Shown here: positions 33,013 to 44,284 of the stretch, one piece after another
Layout of the letters: each line of letters starts with the position of its first letter
Position numbering within the stretch: the stretch's first letter is position 1
Source of the DNA: Papaver somniferum
Lineage: Eukaryota; Streptophyta; Magnoliopsida; Ranunculales; Papaveraceae
Reading direction: 5' to 3'
Assembly (NCBI RefSeq): GCF_003573695.1
Contig: NC_039358.1
Coordinates: 237,712,337-237,776,336, forward strand
Length of the DNA stretch: 64,000 bases
Position numbers and translations under genes: made by a program
The notes under the pieces: model-generated
The model's input: the letters and a program-made list of their open reading frames with translations, nothing else
What the model was told of the DNA's origin: nothing
Database searches by the model: none

Positions 33013-33506
33013 TCTTATCTTTATTTTGTTTTTCCATTTAGCAATAACTCACACTCAATTCCATGCTCCCAAAATTGAGCACTTTGACCAAAAATATTCT
33101 CACTCAATTAGTACATGCCTCACATGTGATCAAAACACATGTTGTCAGAATCTATCTTTGGTTTAAGTAATCACAGAAACCTGTTAAGTTTTCCTTCACA
33201 CAGATCCCCCTTTTAAAGTTTCTCTCATGCGCAGTGAAGGATATCCTATTCAAAATGAATTATGAGCACCATTTGCATTACAAATTTAGATTAAAATTAA
33301 AACAAAAATAAGAGAAGAAAAATGAACACAATATCAGAAAGTTAAGACTTAGGAACACCATTTGCATCATAGCTGCACCAATCCTTTAAAGTTCAAACTA
33401 AAATAAGGAGCTAGGGAAGACAGTATTTAAAACGTCATTAAATTAATTAATTCAAACTAAACAACAATTTTTTTCTCAATACTTCTTAAGAATTGGTGAA
33501 AAAACA

Positions 33507-36500
33507 TCAAATTGTTTTCTCATACTTCTCAAGAATTGGTGAAATATAATCCATCCACTCCCTTTTGATTTCATCAATTTCTGTCGTACCATAGTTCATC
33601 CCCGACTTAAACATCTGCAGTCAAAGAGTTCAAACACATGTAAGCTCTGTTAAAAACATTTTTAGTATCACATCGTGGAAACATATTGAGCTGCATGAAG
33701 AAGTTGAATCACTACCTCCTTAGGGTTCCTCATTGAAGTGTCATAACTTTCTATAATGTGCTTCATATATAGCATCACAAAAAATCCACACTCCCAATCT
33801 CCTTTTTGTTTAGGGTTGTGCTGCATGTATCAATTCTACGTATTTGAAACATACTCTTTAAGATTTAACAAAATAATGGTAAAATAATGGTATTAATCTT
33901 AAGTTTCTTTTTCTTACCTTCACGTCCACCCATAATACTTTCTCTTCAGATCGCTTGACACCTAATTTTCTTAAAGCTTTTGAAACACTGGTGAAGAACA
34001 AAGAGATATATTTATTAAAAACTGGATACTAGTTTCACAAATCCTTCAATGGAAGTGCCATGAGTTTAAGCATTTTTCCTTCTATGCATACAAAAAAGTT
34101 CAAACCCAAAATCAACTTACGTGCTCATTTGCTCCTCTAGTTTGTATCTACACTTCTCATCCAACGAATTTAAGTAATAAAATACCCCATCGAAAAATAC
34201 AATTAGTACCCAATGAATTCTACAAAGTGAACAGAGAATAAGTTAGTATATGCAAGTATGCAAAAGCAATGTCAGCAACACCAGATGATATCAAAGAATA
34301 CCTTAACTATGCTTCAAAAAAAAAAAACAAGGATACCCTAACTCTAATAGTTTTTTTACTTGATATGCAAATTAAGGTTAAATTCTGAAGAAAAAAATAT
34401 ATCTAAATTCGAGATGAATAATGCAATGCATCTACCGCTTACCCTGTATTACAAGGAATAAATATTATTTTCGACTCGGCACTGAATCTTTCAGTCTATT
34501 TAATACACTTTTCACGAGTTCTGTTTTATTGACTGAAAAGTGAACTGCCGCTGGATTCATAAATCCGAACTTGGTTTTGCGTGCATCGCCATCCAATTTT
34601 TCATACAAAAATCTAGGAACAAATAAAAACATGAGTTCCAATAGCATACCATTAGCTAGTCAAAAAGAAGTAATTATTTATGAAAGCAACAATCAACAGA
34701 GACTTACCGGATGAATAAGACTATAGCTTTGTTCGTAAGTTTCTGAGACGTGCAAAAACTCAATATCTTCTAGTGCCATATGTATAGGCACATCTACAGT
34801 TTGACCAAACACATCGCGATGCAACTCAACTTTGATCGCAGCCCTGCTTCTGAACACTTCTTTTGCTCTCTTAACAAATTCATCAAATGCATCCAATCTC
34901 GTTCGCCCCTGCAATAAAAAAGTTCAAGTACAAGACGACCAACACCTAAAAGAGATATTAAACTACGCTGTAAATGATTTCATAATTGAAAAAAAATAGA
35001 GATTAAAATACATTTCTGACAAGGACCACCAAGTGTTTTGGCCATTGAACAACACTTTCACGGGCATCATACACAGTAACAATATCACCAGATGGATATG
35101 GAAGTATTGCAGTTTTTATCTCCACAAAATCCACCGACACACGCAAACAATCATCACGCATTTTTTTTCCATGAATCATTTTTGAGTCCCTGTGAATAAC
35201 ATGTCCCAGCGCAACAACCCTGCTGATTTTGTCGTACAATTCACACGGATGGCTCTACATGACAAATATAAAATTATATTTGGAGTTATCTAGTTTCAGA
35301 TGAGAACGCCATTAGTAGGGGGTCTTTAGATTAAGAAACTTACCCTGTTAGAAGGCGGATGAGGTGGTCCTGTTGGTGGCTGCAGACGTCATATAATAAC
35401 ATATGAATGTCCTGCATAATCAATTAATCTGGTTTAATTTCTAACAAATTAAACAACTCACCTGTGAAACCATTTTTTTTGAGGACAACATCGAATTAGG
35501 TACCTAGATAAATTAAATGAGTAACAAAATCAGGATCAACAAAATAAACTATGATTTATCACCATATCATAATTAGGTACAAGATTCCAAACATTTGAGG
35601 ATAAAAAATGTAGAAAAGAAACCGAATAAAACACTCACTTGGGCGGGCGCTTTAAGAGATGCCGGGATAGATGTACTGTTTAATTCTTGAGACGTCTTTC
35701 TAGCATCCAGTTTAGATCTTTTGGCCCCATTATGTCTCTAAAAAAATGATATCCAACGAATTTTTTTTTATCATTCTCAATATATCCTGATTGGTTACTG
35801 CAACTCGATTACGACAAAGGTACTCATACACAAGAACAATAAGTATATGTCTAAAGTTCAAATTTTGACAAACCCGAATATTTTGGTCCTTTCCTTTCGG
35901 ATCGTGAACAGCTTCCCCCAAAGTTTCAGCTAAGTCCTTATCCTCAGCACCCTGAAAAATTTGCAATGCCATTTCCATTAAGGTGTTCAAAAACGATCAA
36001 ACCAGATTAACCCAATTCATCCGGGTTCAAGATACCACAATTAACTTCATCATAACAAATATTAACTTGTATTTACTTCTTCATAACTTTCTATGTTCAG
36101 CATGCTATCTATATTTCTATTTAATTAGAAATATAAACTAAAAAAACAACTCACTAAGGCAGGGACATTTTCTGAGGACATCATAGGTGGCTGAATCGTA
36201 TCATATTGGGATTTGCCCAATAATTCTTTGAACTGAAGGAATTGTTTCTGCAATTTTCTCTCTGTGTCTAGTGACTGTTCCTCCAATTGTTGTTGGAATT
36301 CTTTTCTCAAGTTCTCTTCACTTATTCTTGCTTGCACATCTTTCACTCTTAGTTGCTCTTCCAGTTCTCTGATTTTATTCAGATTATCTTTATTTGATGA
36401 TCCACGCTGTCGAGGAGTGTCAAAATACTGACTATGGGTCACTCTTGTACCTTCAGCCCTTACTCTTCCACCATGTTCTTCACCCAAAATCTTTACAAGG

Positions 36501-37444
36501 GCATCTGTCTTACCTTCACAGACAATTGTACCCTCTTTGATATTTTTCGAGCAGTCATCCTGTTACAAAACCAAAATTTTGCACACATAAAGAGTTAAAC
36601 AGGATATCTACTTATTTTAAAATAGAACTTGTGTATAATTAAATTGAAGTTGTCTATCTTACAATTTGAGCAGCAACTTCACCAATCTCTTCAGTCTTAT
36701 ACTCCCCATTTTCATTTTGGCGTGCAAGTATCCATAATAATTCTCGTGGAGGGGGTGAATCACTTGTCCACTTTCCTTCTCTTTTCTGTACAACAAATAC
36801 ATTAATATCAGTATGATGCTTATGTTGTATAACACTATATTTCATCTAAAAGCTTATGTTGACAGAACACAACAAAATTGAAGTTAGAAACTTTGGAAGC
36901 AGATAGCGAACTCAAGTAAAAAACAGAAGGAAAAAAAATGAGAATGCATACACGAGCTCTCTCAGCAATTAATTTCAACATTTAACTTCACAAATTAAAA
37001 AAAAAACAAAAAAAAACTTATGAATGCAAACTAGTTTGTTCTTTAATCCAGCATAGGTCCTTCGTCCCATCCTATGCGGATATTTGTGGTGAGCTTGTAC
37101 CGTTTTGCCAATTTCAGACAACTCCTGAAAATTAAAAGTGTATTAGCTCTATATAGTAACAAAATAATTCTCGACCCAATCTTGTTTAGCTCAATTGACA
37201 TACCTTGCCTTTGTCGTTCAATCTCCGTTTTACAAACTCTTTCCATTCTTCTTGTTCTACAAAACCTCTTAAATCTGAAGGAACATTCTTAAGCTTTTTT
37301 CGGCTTTTTTCGAATGGGGTAACATGCTTTGCAGCAGTTCGTTTCCTCCATCCTCGCCACAAGTCAGAAAATTGTCTCAATACATCTTTCCTCTTTGATT
37401 CGTCGGGATCAAACTTAAACTGGAGGTAAATAAACATCAACTAA

Positions 37445-37483
<39 letters not shown>

Positions 37484-38009
37484 GGTAGGGATTTTAACAT
37501 TGGGCATTTCATTAATTAATACATACCTTTACGTCCTCCCATAACTTTTTCTTCACTACAGGTGGAACTTCTTTCCAACAGGTATACTTCAGTCCAAGAC
37601 TTGGACCAACTTCGCTGCCTATGTAACTTGAGAGCAAGCAACCATTTTTACCGGTTTCTTGGTTGGCTTCATCATAAGTAACAGTACGCCTTTCACCATT
37701 AGTATCCCTTAAAAGCTTTGGTAATCTTGTCTTACCCCGCTTTCCTTTATTTGCATCCACGTTATCTTCACTTGAAACTTGAGATAAAAAAAAAACGAAA
37801 AGAAAAACGAATTGATAAGTGTTTGGCGCGGTACAACCTTAAGGAGCTTTATATTGTCAAAATGTTTTGGTCGAATCAACCATGTATACTGCAAGAAAAC
37901 ACTTAAACAACAAACCTGATTGTTCGCTGTGGGAATCTGACTGCTGTTCGCTGTGGGAATCTGAATACTCTTGAAGCCCACCATCAGACTCTGTGTCTGA
38001 AGTATCCAT
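33507..38009 (-). CDS. CACTA TNPA-type protein with ULP1 (C48) protease domain
   Basis: A multi-exon minus-strand gene from ATG 38009 to TGA 33507-33509. Exons: 38009-37916; 37777-37527 (GKRGKTRLPKLLRD, LGLKYTCWKEVPPVVKKKLWE); 37419-37204 (SDLWRGWRKRTAAKH); about 37124-37032 (HKYPHRMGRRTYAGL); about 36790-36660; about 36560-36158 (coiled coil); short exons to 35640; about 35255-35015 (VALGHVIHRD to QWPKHLV); 34911-34707; about 34613-34443; 34218-34127 (IHWVLIVFFDGVFYYLNSLD); 33990-33925; 33823-33720 (KGDWECGFFVMLYM); 33616-33507. This is a Ptta/En/Spm transposase domain, a coiled coil, a DUF8039-like domain and a ULP1 cysteine protease. Catalytic His and Cys are present; the usual Asp position (YYLNSL) reads Asn. 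All exons are open. ULP-type domains ride in many plant CACTA and MULE elements; their substrate is unknown. Confidence 0.75.
37447..37477. repeat. (TA)n microsatellite
   Basis: About 15 TA units in an intron of the TNPA/ULP1 gene. Confidence 0.9.
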
Positions 38010-38529
38010 GAAATGAGCTGCAAGAACAGATAATATATACGCTGCTAGGAGCAAAAAATTACAAACATATCCAAGAACAGATAATATCTGAAGTTCGAGA
38101 TTACTAGTAAAGACAATAAGGAAAAATTACAAACATATCCAAGGTGCTATTACTAATGAGAGATCGGATAGTATTTGCTATTACTAATGAAGTATTTGCT
38201 ATTACTAATGAAAATAGATTTCTATTCTATTTTAGCATGAAAAAATGTGGTTAACTAATGAGAGACCGACTAGTATTTGATAAATGAAGAGATTTCACTA
38301 TATCAAATATCATAACCATTCAAGCCATTTAAATCTTCCTTTTCTTCTTTAATTGTGTCCAATGCAGAGGTCTCCCTAACACCTGATATCACTAGCCCCT
38401 TAGTTAACTTATTCAAATCCTATAAAAACAACTATAAGGAAAGAGATGACGCAATAAATATAAAAGACAACAAATAAAGAAATGCAAAACCAAAGGTAAA
38501 GACAACACTTAATCTTTTCTTTCTAAAAT

Positions 38530-38685
38530 ATACTGCAAGTGTGAGAATCAGGCAGTATCCAATTATTTGACATTTCATCAAGCACCTTGTATGTAATACC
38601 CAATTCACCAGCCCATTGATCAGAGTAGTATAAGATACCGAATTCGGAGAATGACCCCAAAACAAATATAAGAGAATGCTTTGAT
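38530..38685 (-). pseudogene. Captured pentatricopeptide-repeat (PPR) fragment
   Basis: Minus strand reads SPNSVSYTTLINGL and, after a one-base frame change, GELGITYKVLDEMSNNWILP then DSHTCS, one whole PPR motif and part of the next, including the typical YTTLINGL and VLDEM words. It lies between the TNPA gene and the CACTA right end. An open stretch upstream (39011-38709) may be other captured sequence but was not recognised. Confidence 0.6.
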
Positions 38686-39463
38686 TTTAGGAGGAGAATA
38701 CCTTGTAATCAGCTGTTGACGCTTTCACCTTTTAATATATTAGTTTCAGGGGAATGGAAGGATTTTGCTTGATTAACATCAGATAGAGAAAACAACTTGC
38801 AGTTGGCTTCATGTAATCCCTTCAACACTGCTGCGGTTTCAAACAAGGAAATAATGGAGAGAAAATAGGGAGTGGAGTAGTGTTGATCGTGGGAAACCAA
38901 AATTGGCGGTAAAATTGAGATGGGTATATCGTAGGCGCGGGTATTAAGCAGTTGCATCAAACATGATTGAATGTAAGCCGTGTCCAATAAAAAATCTCCG
39001 TGAGACCTCATCGATCAATAAAATCTTCGGTAGAATTAGCTGAATGGATAAATAGAGATTGATAACAGTGGAGAATGAATTTTGTTTTCGAATTGTTGGC
39101 AACATAAACTCTAGGACTTGGGTTTTAGAAACGACAGCTGTTCTTCGAGGCTAAAACCTTATCTCCTCCCTCTTTCTGATTTTGAACTTCGGTAATATCG
39201 AAACCAAGATCCAAAATCCAGAATCATATATCAAAGTGAAGACACGTCTCTAGAGATAGATAAACACGTATTAGGACTTGGCCAAAACCGAGTCTATTAA
39301 ATAATAGGAATCTAGTGTCTCAGCTAAAATTAATGCCGGGACTAAAGATAGTGAATAGTCCCGGAATTTTATATCCCCGAGACCAATTTAATTTTGGTCA
39401 CGTATTTACATAAAACCGTGACAAGGTCAACCGTGACTAAAACCCCTTATTGTACTAGTGAAT

Positions 39464-39790
39464 CCAATTAAAAAATAATGTAGAAAATCTTCTTCTCTCA
39501 ACATACTGACCTGTGTTGCGATATTACAAGTGCAATTACCACACTTGCACTGAGGTACCTTCATGTATGTGACCATCTCATCCCATATCTTGTTAAATCT
39601 CGCAAAGTACTCAGCTACACCTTCTGCTTTCTTTTGTTTGCACTCACTCAACGAAGCCTTCAGCTGACAGATTCTGGTTCCGCTTACAACACAGAATCTT
39701 CTCTTCAACTGTGTCCATAATAAGTTTGCATTATCATAGTCTCCCAAACTCGATCTAATTGATGATTCTAACGTGTTGCTGATACCATAT
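39464..39790 (-). pseudogene. Copia gag fragment, N-terminal side of the CACTA insertion
   Basis: Encodes SLGDYDNANLLWTQLKRRF, CQLKASLSECKQKK and EYFARFNKIWDEM, a Retrotran_gag/UBN2-type capsid segment. The frame reaches the AAT duplication at 39461-39463 and continues in frame at 24983, confirming the CACTA split gag. The true gag N-terminus is missing: coding homology begins only a few bases after TGGTATCAGCAAC. Confidence 0.85.
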
Positions 39791-39905
39791 TAAAGTCTGC
39801 GGGCATCCAACTCAAAACCAATTGGCAATGAGTGGAGAGGCCCTAAGGGATTATAAACCGCAGGATCTTAGATTGACCAACAATGTGGGACTAATAATCT
39901 CAACA
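39788..39905 (-). repeat. TRIM-type LTR embedded in the copia 5' leader
   Basis: 118 bp closely matching the 116-bp LTRs of the TRIM at 45888-46204 (GGCATCCAACTCAAAACC.. to GGGACTAATAATCTCAACA). On the minus strand it is followed directly by TGGTATCAGCAAC, a primer-site-like sequence, and then by mid-gag coding sequence. The segment between it and the 5' LTR resembles the TRIM internal region. The copia leader therefore looks like a recombinant with a TRIM-family element. Confidence 0.7.
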
Positions 39906-40016
39906 CGCCCCCTCATGTGTAGCCTCGTTGGGTCTAACACGCGGACAATTAAATCGGGTGACGCGGAGTAAAGGCGCGGTCTAATGACTCGTCGCAAATA
40001 GCCTTCTCTGGTACCA

Positions 40017-40250
40017 TGTTAAGTTTTTGGTAATTTTCTTTTACCTCTTTTCATTCATCACGTCGTAACTTATATAATACCAAACTTGTTTTACAAGACA
40101 CAAACCCTAGACCGATTATGTGAGTCTCAAGTTTGCTACTCACTTAGCCGGACCATCTACATGGACTGACCACTTTGATCTCAGAATCCAGACCGATTAC
40201 GTGGGTCTCAAGACACAGTCTTGAGCCCAAACACTACGTACCTCCTAATA
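40017..40250 (-). repeat. 5' LTR of the 19.4-kb copia element, with primer site
   Basis: 234 bp, direct copy of 20853-21086. The minus-strand sequence just after it is TGGTACCAGAG, complementary to the 3' end of initiator tRNA-Met apart from one base. Confidence 0.93.
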
Positions 40251-40625
40251 ACAGGAAGTAAAGAGTTTTTGTTTAAGACTCATGAAATAGGTTTTTCTTC
40301 CATGAAGCTTCCGAATGGCACATACTCTCATGCTCCACGTGAAGGCACTGTTGTGTTTGAAAACAATATGAAATTATTTCGTGTTTTATTCGTTCCTGAT
40401 CTCCACTGCAATTTGATTTCTTTAACATGTTTAATTAAAGATTTGAGATGTATTGTCACTTTGACTGATAAGTTATGTGTGATACAGGACCGCACTACGA
40501 GGATGGTGATTGGAGCATGTTTAAAGTTTCTTGGCATGAAACTTCTGGTATCTCCGATACACCATCATCAGGATTATCTCCCCCATTTCTTGTCTAATTC
40601 CATCGATGATTTCTTTTTCGGTTAA
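40251..40625 (+). pseudogene. Outer copia gag-pol fragment, 3' part
   Basis: The frame left at 20847 resumes here after the ACAGG copy, encoding the region between protease and integrase: KEFLFKTHEIGFSSMKLPNG, then FVPDLHCNLISLTCLIKD and VIQDRTTRMVIG. It ends at a stop near 40623, with no integrase or reverse transcriptase, so the outer copia was already truncated. It lies 180 bp upstream of the methyltransferase pseudogene. Confidence 0.8.
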
Positions 40626-40737
40626 AGTTGCTCAATTGGACGATCAAGGAAGACATTGACATCCATCATCCTTCGGATAGAGAACAAAGTAGGGCCCCAT
40701 TCCGGGTGCCAAGTGGTTTGCATCACATCCTTCAGCT

Positions 40738-40806
40738 CAATAAATAGACAAGCCACTGATCCTGCAAATCATACTTCCACAAAGAACAATCAAAGCAGTT
40801 CAGTAA
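40738..40806 (+). promoter_or_regulatory. Possible core promoter and leader of the methyltransferase gene
   Basis: AATAAATAG at 40739-40747 is a weak TATA-like element about 65 bp before the ATG at 40807. Confidence 0.3.
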
Positions 40807-41990
40807 ATGGATTCGACTAGCCAAGAGGAGATTGAGTTGATCCAAGCTCATACTCATATTTGGAAGTATGTATTCAACTATGCAAGTTCCATGTGTCTCA
40901 AATGTGTTGTTGAATTAGGCATACCCGACATAATCCACAACCATGGAAAACCCATGACTCTCTCTAGCCTCGTTCATGCACTCTCTCTAAAATCAGCGAG
41001 GATTGATCCCTTGAATAGGTTAATGCGATTTATGATTCATTCGGAAATCTTTGCAACACAAAGCCTTGGCGAAAATCAAGAACAAGACGGATATGTACTA
41101 ACACCAACTTCAAGGCTTTTAGTAAAAGATAATTCCAATACAATGTCATCCGTTGTTCTCTCCATGGTCGATCCTTTGATGGTATCATCTTTGCATACCT
41201 TAAGCACTTGGTTTCAGGGCAGTGAATCTACTCCATTTGTGGCTGCTCATGGTATGAAGATATGGAATGTGTTGGAGCAGAATCCTGACTCCTGAGTTTG
41301 GCAAGAACTTCCATGATGCCATGGCTAATGACTCTCACGTGTTAATGAGTGTAATTCTTAATGAAGGCAAGGGGGTATTCGATAACTTGAAGTCTCTGGT
41401 TGACGTAGGAGGTGGGACTGGAACTACAGCTCATGCCGTTGTTAGAGCATTCCCGCACCTCCATTGCATGGTTCTGGATCTCCCAAATGTCGTTGCAAAC
41501 TTACAAGGGACTGCTAATGTAGTGTTCATTGGGAGTGACATGTTCGAGTCCATCCCTCGTGCAGATGCAGTTTTATTGAAGGTATATATATATCTGAATT
41601 TATTTATCGGTTTCTGCTCCTTTTAATCTTGAGTTGCACTTATGCCCTTGACTTAAATCTCATGATTATGACTTGCAGTTTATTTTTCATGATTGGAGCG
41701 ATACAGATTGTGTTAGAATACTTAAAAGGTGCAGAGAAGCTATTCCGTCAAGAGAAGAGGGAGGAAAGGTGATAATAATAGATGCAGTGATTGAAGAAGA
41801 CAAGAACAAACAAGAAGATGATTTGATTACTGAAACTCAACTACTCTTTGACATTATGATGATGGCTATTCATAATGCTAAACAGAGAACTGAGAAAGAA
41901 TGGGAAAGACTTTTCCTCGAGTCAGGTTTTACTGACTACAAAATAACTCGTGTCCACGGATTTAGGTCCTTCATCGAGGTTTATCCGTAA
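40807..41990 (+). pseudogene. Class II plant O-methyltransferase, 7-bp frameshift
   Basis: Exon 1 (40807-41581) and exon 2 (41679-41990) would encode about 359 residues, the normal family length. The N-terminal dimerisation domain reads MCLKCVVELGIPDIIHNHGK. The SAM-binding core has LVDVGGGTGTTAHAVV, VLDLPNVV and GSDMFESIP; exon 2 has FHDWSD with the catalytic His and ends SFIEVYP. At 41281-41300 the sequence AATCCTGACTCCTGAGTTTGG contains a 7-bp near-tandem duplication (CTCCTGA) that shifts the frame and stops after EQNPDS; removing it restores frame. Closest in style are the resveratrol/flavonoid and benzylisoquinoline OMTs; the substrate cannot be assigned. Apart from the insertion nothing is damaged, so inactivation may be recent. 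Confidence 0.88.
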
Positions 41991-41999
41991 GTGCTGTGG

Positions 42000-42480
42000 A
42001 TGTAACATGACTGAAAGTAATTTTCGGTCTTTCAAGGAAAGCCAGCGGAAACCAGCAGAAAATCCTTGGTTTAGTTAATTAAGTTTCACGCGTCATGTAT
42101 TTTGATTTGATATTGGGTTGTGAGTTTGTATTTTTTTCTGGCTCTCCGTTACTGAGGGTCAGTGGTCGTGTTGTTCTTATGTTCTGTTTTATTGTTCTGA
42201 ATAAGAACTGTTTGAAAACATGCCTCGCTACTGATGGTGGCTTGTACAAACGGTTTTTTTATTTTATATCGGCAAAGATAAAAGAATTGGTGCTGAAGAG
42301 TTTTAAAACTTAGCTCATTGATATCTGTGACTTTACCAATGCATTAACAAAAAGAGGGTAGGGAATATACCCTCCACTTGATGCATATGGGATACAGTGC
42401 CTTTCGCTTTGAAATGGAAGTGGGGAAAATGCACTACAATGCATAAATATATTTAGTTGTTAACTTGTCAATATACGAGT
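42000..42480. other. Downstream region of the methyltransferase gene, no feature
   Basis: Probable 3' untranslated and intergenic sequence. No gene, inverted repeat or element end was recognised. Confidence 0.4.
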
Positions 42481-42890
42481 GAGGTAGGATTTATGGACAC
42501 TCTTAGATGAACAATGTTAGATAAGATTTACATCATTTTCTCCGCAAAAACCCAAACGACAATGAATTTAAGTATAATATTTTGATGATATGTGGCTTTT
42601 ATAAGACTCTACATTCCTACAAAAAGTGAACACAATTCGAGATGTATAAAACGACCATCTACCCCTTTGAATATCAGCCGTTCAAATTTAACGATTGAAA
42701 TTAAGATTGGTAGATGGTGAGATTGATATCTCGAATTGCATTCATTGTTTTGTAGGAATGTAGAGTCTTGTAAGGGGAATATATCCTCAAAATATTACAC
42801 TTAAATTCATTGTCGTTTGGGTTTTGCGGAGAAAATGGTACAAATCTTGTCTGATCTTGTCCATGTAAGAGTGTCCATAAATCCTACCTC
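42481..42890. mobile_element. Long-inverted-repeat MITE (410 bp)
   Basis: GAGGTAGGATTTATGGACAC at 42481 is mirrored by the complement ending at 42890. The arms stay alike for about 190 bp each (TTTCTCCGCAAAA.CCCAAAC, CGACAATGAATTTAAGT, ACTCTACATTCCTACA). A transcript would fold into one long hairpin. The target duplication is unclear. Confidence 0.85.
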
Positions 42891-42899
42891 CCTCTATGA

Positions 42900-43685
42900 A
42901 TTATCGAAGAAATAAAAACAAGAATACAAATGGAAACAAAATTAAAATTTTCTAAAGAAAAACAAACATTAGAGAAGAACAAGAACACCACCATTTTTTT
43001 GGTTTTAGTTTCCTCAAAATACAATCAGCCGGATGACAAGTGGTAGTGGAAATGGATGGTTTTGGTTTTTTTAAGATCCCAATTCCCCGTCTACTATTAT
43101 TACCACACTCCGTCCAACACTGGTAAAATAGTAGATCGAGAATGTCAGAAAACCAAAATCTTTAATTTTCAACCATCGTCGGATTGATTTTTTTCTTGAA
43201 TCTCCATCACCAAAAAATTGGCCAGTGTCCAAATCTTGTGCCAACCTATATAGATTAGATATAAATGTCTTCCAAATGTCCCATATGCATGTTTAACATC
43301 TTTTGTCCAAACCAAACCAAGTGTATGCTATCTTTCTTTTCTGATGGGAAGAAAAAAAAGCATATGGTGGAAATTATCTCCCACATGGCCAAATAGAATA
43401 TTTTTGGTTTCCTTCCCAATATGTCGAATATGCATTTCGTATGTTTTGCTACATATAGAAGATTTCAATCGACCATGATGTAAAGACACCAAAATAATTG
43501 CTAAATGGCCATGTGGATGTGGAATACAATTTCAATCAGAAGTCTTTCTTTCACATCAGAATAAAAGAAAGACAACAAACACAAAACATGCATTTGGAAG
43601 TTTTGGAGGGTGAAGGTCTATTGCCAAATAAAAGTTGACAAGATACAGGCCAAATTTCTGGTTGATGAGTAAAATTAAAGGTGTA
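42900..43685. other. Intergenic, no feature recognised
   Basis: AT-rich single-copy-looking sequence with CATATG-rich patches. No gene on either strand. Confidence 0.4.
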
Positions 43686-43689
43686 AAAC

Positions 43690-43718
43690 GTGTCGTGCCA
43701 ATATGTTTAGCACGACAC
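43690..43718. other. Perfect 9-bp hairpin
   Basis: GTGTCGTGC, an 11-base loop, then GCACGACAC. No T-run follows and no element end was recognised. Confidence 0.6.
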
Positions 43719-43899
43719 CGCACAACATCTACCTAATATAACATGGGAAAAGAAGTTAGCTTTTCCGGTCGTGCTGCGCCAGCGTAATCAGCATACGTCG
43801 CCATAATATAACACGCAGCACGGATGAATACAACACAGGATACAAATAAAGAAAGATAAAATATACTCCATATTATATATGGGGCTCACATATTGGGTC

Positions 43900-44275
43900 A
43901 GGATCTGCTGATATTATCAGAATAATGTCATTTATTTTACAAAATTCAAATGACGATGAATTTAAAATTAATCTTTTGGTGTCATGTTTCTCTAGTTAAA
44001 CTCTACATTCTTATCAAAAATAAGTGTATTTCAAAATGCGAAATTTCGCCATCCAATTTTAATTTCATATGTTAATCTTTGATGGCTAATATTCAAATTG
44101 GTAAAAGATAATATTATTATATGTTTCAGAATGCACTCATTTTTAGCTGAAGCGTATAACTTTACAAAAGAAACATGTCACAAAAATGTTAGCTCCAAAT
44201 TCATCTTTGTTTAGGTTTTGTACAAAAAAATGAGGTCATCATATCATGATAATATTATTCTAACCATGTCATCGG
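43900..44275. mobile_element. Diverged relative of the 42.5-kb MITE
   Basis: Contains TTTACAAAATTCAAATGACG, GATGAATTTAAA and AACTCTACATTCTTA on the left, and weakly complementary sequence on the right (TTCATCTTTGTTTAGG, TTTTGTACAAA). Order and spacing match 42481-42890, but with many changes. Confidence 0.55.
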
Positions 44276-44284
44276 ATCTTGCCC

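Larger units (their letters stand above)
24987..39460 (-). mobile_element. CACTA (En/Spm) transposon, 14.5 kb, with captured host fragments
   Basis: Begins CACTAGTAAAAAAATCCC at 24987 and ends TACTAGTG at 39460, so both ends read CACTAGTA inwards. The 3-bp duplication AAT flanks it (24984-24986, 39461-39463). Subterminal GGTCACGG / CCGTGACC repeats lie at both ends, as expected for TNPA-type binding sites. Content: a TNPA/ULP1 gene with open exons, a truncated TNP2, a second partial set of TNPA exons, kinase and PPR fragments, and several inserted smaller repeats. It has no full TNP2, so it would need one in trans. Confidence 0.92.
20853..40250 (-). mobile_element. Copia-type LTR retrotransposon, 19.4 kb because of an internal CACTA
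   Basis: Direct 234-bp LTRs at 20853-21086 and 40017-40250 are flanked by ACAGG (20848-20852 and 40251-40255). Polarity is minus. The primer site TGGTACCAGAG abuts the right LTR (40016 downward), gag and pol read leftwards, and a polypurine tract of eleven G (21087-21097, complement) abuts the left LTR. By eye the two LTRs differ at 11 of 234 positions, about 5 percent, so insertion is not recent. Without the CACTA insert the element is about 4.9 kb. The 5' leader contains an extra TRIM-like LTR (39788-39905). Confidence 0.93.

Noticed and set aside
42095..42313. Small hydrophobic open frame downstream of the methyltransferase
   Set aside because: No family, no conservation signal, ordinary length for AT-rich DNA.
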